Shown: positions 58,289 to 64,000 of the stretch, one piece after another
Layout: each line of letters opens with the position of its first letter
Position numbering within the stretch: the first letter of the stretch is position 1
NCBI RefSeq assembly: GCF_000761215.1
Contig: NZ_CP009438.1
Span: 2,189,501-2,253,500 of the forward strand
DNA length: 64,000 bases
From: Streptomyces glaucescens
GTDB lineage: Bacteria > Actinomycetota > Actinomycetes > Streptomycetales > Streptomycetaceae
Reading direction: 5' to 3'
Position numbers and translations under genes: made by a program
The notes under the pieces: model-generated
What the model saw: only the letters and a program-made list of their open reading frames with translations
The model's database searches: none
What the model was told of the DNA's origin: nothing

Positions 58289-59517
58289 CCGGGCCGCCCT
58301 TCGGCACCCGCACGGCCCTCGACCGGCAGGATCGCATGGACGCGGAAGCCGCCGCCGTAGCGGGGCCCGGTGGTGAGGGTGCCGCGCAGCGCGGTGACGC
58401 GTTCCCGCATGCCGAGCAGGCCGTGCCCGCCGCCGTCGCCGGCCGGGGCGTCGCCGGGCGGGGCGTCGCCGGCGCCGTCGTCCAGGACGGTGATCTCGAT
58501 GTGCGGGCCCACCCGCACCACGCTGACCTCGGCCTTCGCCTCCGTCCCCGCGTGCTTCTGGACGTTGGTGAGGGCCTCCTGGATGACCCGGTAGGCGGCG
58601 AGGTCGACGGCGGCGGGCAGGGTGGTGCCGTGGTCGGTCCGGGCGACCTCGACCCGGAGGCCGGCGTTGCGGAAGGTGGCGACGAGTTCGTCGAGGCGGT
58701 CCAGGCCGGGGGCGGGCTCCGTGGGGGCCTCCGGGTCGCCGGACTGGCGGAGCAGCCCGACGGTGGCGCGCAGCTCGCCCAGGGCGCAGCGGCTGGCCTC
58801 GCGGACATGGGCGAGGGCTTCCTTGGCCTGGTCGGGGCGCTTGTCCATGACGTGGGCGGCGACCCCGGCCTGCACGTTGACCAGGGCGATGTGGTGGGCG
58901 ACGACGTCGTGCAGGTCGCGGGCGATCCTCAAGCGCTCCTCGGCGACCCGGCGGCGGGCCTCCTCCTCACGGGTGCGTTCGGCGCGTTCGGCGCGCTCCC
59001 GGATGGCCTGGACGAAGGCGCGGCGGCTGCGGACGGCGTCGCCCGCGGTGGCGCCGATGCCGGTCCAGGCGAAGATCGCCAGGTTCTCCTGGGCGTACCA
59101 GGGCAGTGGGCCGCAGAGCATGGCGGCACCGGTCAGCACGGTCATGGTGAGCAGGCCGGCGCGCCAGGTCGTGGGGCGGTCCGTGGTGGAGGCGACGGTG
59201 TAGAGGGCGATCACGGCGGACATCGCGACGGGGGCGCGCGGGTCGCCGGTGGCGGACTCGACGAGGGAGAGGGCGCCGGTGAAGGCGAGGACCGTGCGGG
59301 GGGCGCGGCGGCGGAACGCCAGGGCGGCGGCCCCGAGGACCATCAGCACCAGGCTCAGTCCGTCCGGGGTGCGCAGGCTCCAGGTGACGCCGTCGCCGCC
59401 GTGCGGGTCCGCGAACGACCCCGCCACCATGCACAGCAGCACGCCCGCTGCCAGTGCGGCGTCCAGCGCCATCGGATGGGCCTTGAGTCGGTGCCGGGCG
59501 CGCTGCAGGGTGCTCAC
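58285..59517 (-). CDS. Sensor histidine kinase (HisKA_3)
   Basis: A 410-residue membrane histidine kinase: four to five N-terminal helices (about 20-155), phospho-acceptor H203 in IARDLHDVVAHHIALV, and a C-terminal GHKL domain (YRVIQEALTNVQKHAG, LDDGAGD, GHGLLGMRERVTALRGTL). Its partner regulator follows on the same strand. I chose the GTG at 59517, which has TACCGT 7 nt upstream and no ribosome site, so it is probably leaderless; an ATG at 59526 is an alternative. An acidic, glycine-rich insertion (GDAPPGDAPAGDGGG) replaces part of the ATP lid. Confidence 0.88.
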   Translation of the reverse strand: MSTLQRARHRLKAHPMALDAALAAGVLLCMVAGSFADPHGGDGVTWSLRTPDGLSLVLMVLGAAALAFRRRAPRTVLAFTGALSLVESATGDPRAPVAMSAVIALYTVASTTDRPTTWRAGLLTMTVLTGAAMLCGPLPWYAQENLAIFAWTGIGATAGDAVRSRRAFVQAIRERAERAERTREEEARRRVAEERLRIARDLHDVVAHHIALVNVQAGVAAHVMDKRPDQAKEALAHVREASRCALGELRATVGLLRQSGDPEAPTEPAPGLDRLDELVATFRNAGLRVEVARTDHGTTLPAAVDLAAYRVIQEALTNVQKHAGTEAKAEVSVVRVGPHIEITVLDDGAGDAPPGDAPAGDGGGHGLLGMRERVTALRGTLTTGPRYGGGFRVHAILPVEGRAGAEGRPG

Positions 59518-59606
59518 GCCGCCCACGGTATCCGGGGCAGCGGCTCCCCGGCCCGGAGTCGGCCGGGACGGTCCGGCGGACCCGGGCCCCGGGGGTCACC
59601 GCGGAG

Positions 59607-59622
59607 GGACCCCCGGGGGTCC
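59607..59622 (-). terminator. Palindrome after pspAA
   Basis: GGACCCCCGGGGGTCC is a perfect 16-bp palindrome 17 bp past the pspAA stop, within a G/C-rich stretch before the kinase promoter. It is short-looped, so its terminator role is uncertain. Confidence 0.45.
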
Positions 59623-59639
59623 GCGGGGCGTGGGTGTCG

Positions 59640-59918
59640 TCAGTCGGGGATGAGGCCGCCGTCGGAGAGGAGGGCGCGGACCTCGTCCAGGGTCGCGTCG
59701 GGGGACGGCAGGATGAGCTGGGAGGGTTCGAGGGAGTCGTCGGGGAGCGGGGTGCCCAGTTCGCGGACCCGGCTCAGGAGGGCACTGAGGATGCGGCGGA
59801 AGCCGGGGCCGTCGCCCTGCTCCATCTCGGCGAGCAGTTCGTCGTCCAGCTCGTTCAGCTCGGCGAGGTGGCTGTCGGCCAGCCGCACCTGCCCCTCCCC
59901 CATGATCCGTACGATCAT
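59640..59918 (-). CDS. pspAA: PspA-associated protein PspAA
   Basis: A 92-residue PspAA-type protein (MIVRIMGEGQVRLADSHLAELNELDDELLAEMEQGD...), a small alpha/beta domain known from archaea and actinobacteria to be encoded next to PspA and thought to modulate it. It starts 23 bp downstream of the pspA stop in the same operon. No enzyme motif is present. Confidence 0.87.
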   Translation of the reverse strand: MIVRIMGEGQVRLADSHLAELNELDDELLAEMEQGDGPGFRRILSALLSRVRELGTPLPDDSLEPSQLILPSPDATLDEVRALLSDGGLIPD

Positions 59919-59941
59919 GTCGCCCTCCTAGGCGTGGGCCC

Positions 59942-60739
59942 CTACTGCTTGTCGAACCGCGGGGTGTCCTGCGGCTGCTGCTGGGGCTGCCGCTGCCCGG
60001 TGCCGCCCTCGATGGCCTGCTGGCCGCCGGACGTGCCTCCGGCCAGTTCGGCCTTCATGCGCTGCAGCTCCAGCTCCACATCCGTACCACCGGAGAGCCG
60101 GTCCAGCTCGGCCTGGATGTCGTCCTTGGCCATGCCGGTGGGGTCGTCGAGGGCGCCCGAGGCGAGCAGCTCGTCGATGGCGCCGGCCCGGGCCTGGAGC
60201 TGGGCGGTCTTGTCCTCGGCGCGCTGGATGGCCAGGCCGACGTCGCCCATCTCCTCGGAGATGCCGGTGAACGCCTCGCCGATCCGGGTCTGCGCCTGGG
60301 CCGCGGTGTAGGTCGCCTTGATCGTCTCCTTCTTGGTGCGGAAGGCGTCGACCTTGGCCTGGAGCCGCTGGGCCGCCAGGGTGAGCTTCTCCTCCTCGCC
60401 CTGGAGCGTCGCGTGCTGCGTCTCCAGGTCGGTGACCTGCTGCTGGAGGGCGGCGCGGCGGGAGAGCGCCTCGCGGGCCAGGTCCTCACGGCCGAGCGCG
60501 AGCGCCTTGCGGCCCTGGTCCTCCAGCTTGCCGGACTGCTGCTGCAGCTGGTTGAGCTGGAGTTCCAGGCGCTTGCGGGAGGTGGCGACGTCGGCGACGC
60601 CGCGGCGCACCTTCTGGAGCAGCTCCAGCTGCTTCTGGTACGAGTAGTCGAGGGTCTCGCGCGGGTCCTCGGCCCGGTCAAGGGCCTTGTTCGCCTTCGC
60701 GCGGAAGATCATCCCCATACGCTTCATGACACCGCTCAT
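59942..60739 (-). CDS. pspA: Phage-shock protein A / IM30 family protein
   Basis: A 265-residue PspA/Vipp1-type ESCRT-III-like protein: almost wholly alpha-helical coiled-coil, with the start MKRMGMIFRAKANKALDRAEDPRETLDYSYQKQ typical of the family. It coats and stabilises the cytoplasmic membrane under stress. The C-terminal 35 residues (GGQQAIEGGTGQRQPQQQPQ) are a disordered Gln/Pro tail. The ribosome site is weak (AAGGGGG, 12 nt). A 299-bp gap 60740-61038, with no gene, separates it from the divergent DUF3043 gene. Confidence 0.93.
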   Translation of the reverse strand: MSGVMKRMGMIFRAKANKALDRAEDPRETLDYSYQKQLELLQKVRRGVADVATSRKRLELQLNQLQQQSGKLEDQGRKALALGREDLAREALSRRAALQQQVTDLETQHATLQGEEEKLTLAAQRLQAKVDAFRTKKETIKATYTAAQAQTRIGEAFTGISEEMGDVGLAIQRAEDKTAQLQARAGAIDELLASGALDDPTGMAKDDIQAELDRLSGGTDVELELQRMKAELAGGTSGGQQAIEGGTGQRQPQQQPQDTPRFDKQ

Positions 60740-61038
60740 GGGCTTCGCGCGCCCCCTTCTGACGACTTAAGGCTCCAGCTCTGCGACAGAACCCACAGTA
60801 CGGGCCCTGCTTCCATTGACGCACTGTTCGGGGACGGATGCGCTCCTCCCCAAGGACGACTGAGGACCGCGTCCCCTCCGGCCTAGGGAGTAGGTGATCC
60901 CCGGGTACGTCCCGGGTGCCCGCCAGGGCCCGGGGCGCACGCATCGTCCCGTCTGTCCCCTTACAGACGATGGGTGTTGCCGGATCGTTCCCCGCGGGGC
61001 TGGGGTCCAACCCCGGGCACCCCGTACCCTTGGGTTTC

Positions 61039-61641
61039 GTGTTCCGTAGCCGTGCCACCAAGGATGAGAAGGCAGCCGTCGCCGACAAGGCGCCGGTGAC
61101 CCTCTCCAAGCAGCCCCGTGACCCGCAGGCCCCGAAGGGCCGGCCCACCCCCAAGCGCAGCGAGGCCCAGTCGCAGCGCCGCAGCGTGGCCAACACGCAG
61201 ATGACGCGCAAGGAGGCCGTGAAGCGTCAGCGCGAGGAGCGCCGGGCCGCCCTGGAGCGGCAGCGCCAGGCGCTGGCGGGCGGTGACGAGCGCTATCTGC
61301 CGGCCCGGGACAAGGGCCCGGTGCGCCGCTTCGCGCGCGACTTCGTCGACTCGCGGTTCAACATCGCGGAGTTCTTCCTGCCGATGGCCGTGGTCATCCT
61401 GGTGCTCAGCATGGTGCGGGTGCCCGCGCTGCAGAACGTCGCGCTGCTGCTGTGGCTCGTGGTGATCGTCCTGATCGTGCTGGACTCGTTCGTCACCGGC
61501 TTCCGCCTGAAGAAGCGGCTGGCCGAGCGCTTCCCCGACACCAACCGGCGCGGCGCCGTCGCCTACGCCCTGATGCGCTCTCTCCAGATGCGCCGGCTCC
61601 GGCTGCCCAAGCCGCAGGTCAAGCGCGGGGAGCGGCCCTGA
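61039..61641 (+). CDS. DUF3043 membrane protein
   Basis: A 200-residue actinobacterial protein of the DUF3043 family. An N-terminal basic, polar region (about 1-100, with the conserved RKEAVKRQREERRAALERQR) is followed by two transmembrane helices (FFLPMAVVILVLSMVRVP and NVALLLWLVVIVLIVLDSFVTGF), then a basic tail RLRLPKPQVKRG. Function unknown. GTG at 61039 has TACCCT 8 nt upstream and no ribosome site (leaderless). Its TGA overlaps the next gene's proposed start (CTGA). Confidence 0.86.
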   Translation: MFRSRATKDEKAAVADKAPVTLSKQPRDPQAPKGRPTPKRSEAQSQRRSVANTQMTRKEAVKRQREERRAALERQRQALAGGDERYLPARDKGPVRRFARDFVDSRFNIAEFFLPMAVVILVLSMVRVPALQNVALLLWLVVIVLIVLDSFVTGFRLKKRLAERFPDTNRRGAVAYALMRSLQMRRLRLPKPQVKRGERP

Positions 61642-62426
61642 GCGCTGCGCCGTTCACCGGGGGCGCGGCCGACGCCTGGCTCAGCAAGGTGGGCGGTCTG
61701 CGCGATGTCGTACGACAGGAGCTGGTCGCCCGGCAGCTCGAGGAGCAGATAGTCGGGCGCTTCCCGGTCGGGCAGCGGCTGCGGGTGCTCGACGTGGGGA
61801 TGGGCCAGGGCACGCAGGCACTGCGGCTGGCCCGCGCCGGGCACCGGGTCACCGGCCTGGAGCAGGACCCGACGATGATCGCCGCGGCGCGCACCGCGCT
61901 GTCCGGTGAGCCGGAGGGCATCCGGGAACGGATGCGGATCATCGAGGGCGACGGCCGGGACACGGGAGTGCACTTCCTGCCGGGCAGCTTCGACGTGGTG
62001 CTCTGCCACGGCGTGCTGATGTACGTCGAGGAGCCCGATCCGCTGCTGGCGGGGCTGGCGCGGGTGCTGGCGCCGGGCGGTCTGCTGTCGCTGCTGGTGC
62101 GCAACGGGGACGCGCTGGCGATGCGGCCGGGCCTGTCCGGCGACTGGGCGGGGGCGCTGGCCTCCTTCGACACGACCGCGTACCGCAACCGGCTGGGGCT
62201 GGACGTGCGCGCCGACCGGCTGAGCACGCTGACCGCCACGCTCGCCGGGATCGGGGCGCCGCTGCACGCCTGGTACGGGGTGCGGGTCTTCACGGACACG
62301 GCGGCGGACGGCGCGGAGGCGCCGGCCGACCTGGAGACGCTGCTTGCGGTGGAGGAGAAGGCCGGGCGGACGGACCCGTACCGGGGGGTCGCGGCGCTGC
62401 TGCACCTGTGCGGCGTACGCGGCTGA
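61638..62426 (+). CDS. Class I SAM-dependent methyltransferase
   Basis: A 262-residue Rossmann-type methyltransferase: motif I VLDVGMGQGTQAL near 50, motif II LEQDPTM, and motif IV DVVLCHGVLMYVEEPD. The substrate is unknown; it resembles small-molecule or tRNA-type methyltransferases. The start is unclear: no ATG/GTG/TTG lies between the DUF3043 stop and well inside the domain. The CTG at 61638 overlapping the stop (CTGA), 5 nt after GGGGAG, fits a coupled rare start; GTG at 61689 would cut conserved residues. Confidence 0.82.
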   Translation: MSAAPFTGGAADAWLSKVGGLRDVVRQELVARQLEEQIVGRFPVGQRLRVLDVGMGQGTQALRLARAGHRVTGLEQDPTMIAAARTALSGEPEGIRERMRIIEGDGRDTGVHFLPGSFDVVLCHGVLMYVEEPDPLLAGLARVLAPGGLLSLLVRNGDALAMRPGLSGDWAGALASFDTTAYRNRLGLDVRADRLSTLTATLAGIGAPLHAWYGVRVFTDTAADGAEAPADLETLLAVEEKAGRTDPYRGVAALLHLCGVRG

Positions 62427-62467
62427 GACCGCGGGCGCGCACCGGGTGCGGCGGAGGGAACGGAACA

Positions 62468-62498
62468 CGAGGGGCGGCCCGGTGCGGGCCGCCCCTCG
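62468..62498. terminator. Bidirectional terminator
   Basis: CGAGGGGCGGCCCG (62468-62481) and its perfect 14-bp complement (62485-62498) with loop GTG lie between the methyltransferase and the convergent small gene. Confidence 0.87.
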
Positions 62499-62547
62499 GT
62501 CGTCGCGGCCGGCCGTCGCCGGCACCGCCTCCCGCGTGCGGCCTTCG

Positions 62548-62811
62548 CTACGGCGTCGCCTCGGCCGCGTCCGCCGTGTCGGCCGCGTCCGCCGCGTCCT
62601 CCGCGTCCTCCGCGTGCAGGCTCATCGGGCCGTAGATCTCCGTGCCGTCCTCGTACAGGCGGACCTGGTCCGCGCCCCCGTCGAGGAGGTCCTTCCAGTG
62701 CTCCCCGATCCACGACTCGGCGTCGCCCTGTGTGGTGAACTCCTCGGGCTGGACCGCGGGCTGGACCTCCGTCCCGTCGTTCTTCTCGAACCGCCACGTC
62801 CATGCCGCCAT
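62548..62811 (-). CDS. Small acidic-tailed protein of unknown function
   Basis: An 87-residue protein. The N-terminal 65 residues form a small alpha/beta unit (WTWRFEKNDGTEVQPAVQPEEFTTQGDAESWIGEHWKDLLDGGADQVRLYEDGTEIYGPMSL) resembling small DUF folds; the C-terminus is a tandem AEDAEDAADAADTADAAEAT tail encoded by GC-rich trinucleotide-like repeats. No function recognised. GGGAGG lies 5 nt before the ATG. Divergent from the CobU gene. Confidence 0.82.
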   Translation of the reverse strand: MAAWTWRFEKNDGTEVQPAVQPEEFTTQGDAESWIGEHWKDLLDGGADQVRLYEDGTEIYGPMSLHAEDAEDAADAADTADAAEATP

Positions 62812-62924
62812 GTACGCCTCCCAGGTGTCGGCACCAGCAGAGCCCGGGCCGGATCTTGGTCCGGCTCCTGCCCTGAGCCTAGCCGGGCGCGCAAGACCTG
62901 CGGGGACACGGGAAAATCGGGTCC

Positions 62925-64000
62925 GTGGAACTGACTCTGCTCGGCACCGGTGCCCCCGCGGGACTGCCCCGCCCCGACTGCCCCTGCGCGGCGTGTGCGA
63001 CCGCGCTGGGGCCGCACGCCCGGGCGGCGACCGCGCTGCTCCTGGACGGCGCGCTGCTGCTGGACCTGACGCCGGGGGCGGCCCTCGCGGCGGCGCGTGC
63101 GGGGCGGTCGCTGGGCGGGGTGCGGCAGGTGCTGCTGTCGCATCCGCACGACGGGCCGGCCGTCGAGGTGCCGGCCGGGCTGCCGCAGCCGGGGCGGGTG
63201 CCGGACGGGCGGGAGCTGGCGCTGCTGACGGGGCACCGGGTGCGGGCGGTGGCGATGGACTCGCCGGGCACGGGGTACGCGGTGTCGGGGCCGGACGGGC
63301 GGCGGCTGCTGTACCTGCCGCCCGGGGGTGCCCCGGCCGGCCTGGAGGAGGGCACGGCGCACGCGGAGCCGTACGACATGGTGCTGGCCGACGTGGTGGG
63401 GCGTCCCGACGCGCTGGCGCGGCTGCGGGCGGTGGGGGCGGTCGGGCCGACGACGGACGTGGTCGCCGTGCATCTCGATCACGACGTGCCGCCGGGGCCG
63501 GAGCTGCACCGGCGGCTGGCCGCGGCCGGGGCGCGGGCGGTGCCGGACGGGGCGACGCTGGCGGTCGGGGCGTACGAGGACGTGCCGGACGTGCCGCGGC
63601 GGACGCTGGTGCTGGGCGGGGCGCGGTCCGGGAAGTCGGTGGAGGCCGAGCGGCGGCTGGAGGCGTTCCCGGACGTGGTCTACGTGGCGACCGGGGGGAC
63701 GCGCGGCGGGGACGGGGAGTGGGCGGCCCGGGTGGCGGCGCACCGGGAGCGGCGGCCGGGCTCGTGGCGGACCGTGGAGACGTGCGACCTGGTGCCGCTG
63801 CTGAAGGACGAGGGGCCGCCGCTGCTGGTCGACTGCCTGTCGCTGTGGCTGACCGACGCGATGGACTCGGTCGGGGCGTGGGACGACGCGGAGTGGGCGG
63901 ACGGCGGTGAGCGGGCCCTGCGGGACCGGGTGCGGGAGCTGGCGGCGGCGGTGCGGGAGGCCCGCCGGGTCGTGGTCGCCGTGTCGAACGAGGTGGGCTC
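62925..64000 (+). CDS. cobU: MBL-like domain fused to CobU (adenosylcobinamide kinase), 5' part
   Basis: An open reading frame of at least 358 codons that runs off the right edge. Residues 1-215 resemble a PhnP-type metallo-beta-lactamase domain: LTLLGTGAPAGLPRPDCPCAAC with C19, C21 and C24, and a reduced metal motif SHPHDG (H73, H75, D76) in place of HxHxDH. From about 225 comes the CobU domain: P-loop GGARSGKS (231-238), VYVATGG, AAHRERRP and LLVDCLSLWLTD. CobU phosphorylates adenosylcobinamide and transfers GMP to it in cobalamin assembly. GTG at 62925 is the likely start, without a clear ribosome site. Confidence 0.88.
   Translation, partial: MELTLLGTGAPAGLPRPDCPCAACATALGPHARAATALLLDGALLLDLTPGAALAAARAGRSLGGVRQVLLSHPHDGPAVEVPAGLPQPGRVPDGRELALLTGHRVRAVAMDSPGTGYAVSGPDGRRLLYLPPGGAPAGLEEGTAHAEPYDMVLADVVGRPDALARLRAVGAVGPTTDVVAVHLDHDVPPGPELHRRLAAAGARAVPDGATLAVGAYEDVPDVPRRTLVLGGARSGKSVEAERRLEAFPDVVYVATGGTRGGDGEWAARVAAHRERRPGSWRTVETCDLVPLLKDEGPPLLVDCLSLWLTDAMDSVGAWDDAEWADGGERALRDRVRELAAAVREARRVVVAVSNEVG

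Noticed and set aside
62812..62924. Cobalamin riboswitch ahead of the CobU fusion
   Set aside because: The divergent gap is 113 bp, too short for the aptamer, and has no B12-box-like sequence.
1..64000. Insertion sequences, prophage, integrated elements, tRNA or rRNA genes
   Set aside because: No transposase, integrase or phage-type protein and no tRNA-like cloverleaf was recognised; gene order and codon bias look uniformly core.

Overview
The window is a 64 kb piece of a Streptomyces chromosome. The evidence is very high GC with a strong G/C third-position bias in every gene, GTG and TTG starts, the gene order bfr-bfd-aroH ... glkA ... qcr/cta ... nadA ... pspA, a tryptophan attenuator with a WWW leader peptide, a SAM-IV riboswitch, a DmdR/IdeR-type iron box and long T-less terminator hairpins. 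From memory the order matches the core region around SCO2110-SCO2173 of S. coelicolor (macRS, glkA and its upstream gene, the aa3/bc respiratory genes). I see no prophage, insertion sequence, CRISPR array, rRNA or tRNA. This is essentially a core-genome window with a few accessory-looking genes and several local repeat expansions.

Layout. 0-8 kb: the end of endonuclease IV, a sulfite-oxidase-like enzyme, bacterioferritin and its ferredoxin (iron storage and release), class II DAHP synthase, an unrecognised secreted protein, then trpL attenuator-trpE(G) and an LdhA-like dehydrogenase. 8-18.5 kb: the MacRS two-component system, an acyltransferase, an esterase coupled to a small membrane protein, an EEP-family hydrolase, glucokinase with its upstream partner gene, an ArsA-like ATPase, an SRPBCC protein and a metallophosphoesterase. 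18.8-31 kb: acyl-CoA ligase, a repeat array, PimB and a GT87-like membrane glycosyltransferase, a PadR/MATE pair around a 27-bp palindrome, a lipoprotein metallopeptidase, two paralogous NlpC/P60 hydrolases, an NYN-domain protein and a small zinc-ribbon protein. 31-35.4 kb: rhomboid protease coupled to an Lrp-type RAM protein, a SAM-IV-controlled class V aminotransferase, and trpD.

35.5-45 kb holds the terminal respiratory chain on the minus strand: ctaE-qcrC-qcrA-qcrB and ctaC-ctaD-ctaF, joined by overlapping start/stop codons. An atypical response-regulator-like gene and a lipoprotein L,D-transpeptidase lie between the two operons. 45-51.8 kb: a cysteine desulfurase-TusA fusion, adenosine kinase, two proteins of unknown function, ErpA and NadA. 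NadA carries a [4Fe-4S] cluster, so sulfur mobilisation, cluster delivery and a cluster-dependent enzyme lie close together. 51.8-64 kb: a membrane Ser/Thr kinase with a PQQ-propeller sensor; a minus-strand run pspA-pspAA-histidine kinase-response regulator-RND transporter that looks like an envelope-stress module; DUF3043, a methyltransferase, a small protein and the start of a CobU fusion that runs off the right edge.

About ten genes show a TANNNT -10 box 6-8 nt upstream of the start codon and no Shine-Dalgarno sequence, so a large share of transcripts here are probably leaderless, including the trp leader peptide. I did not find a clearly new biological system. The best leads are the pspA-TCS-RND neighbourhood, the start-region repeat expansion in front of its response regulator, the desulfurase-TusA fusion, the secreted protein beside trpL, and candidate operators at bfr, cta and nadA.
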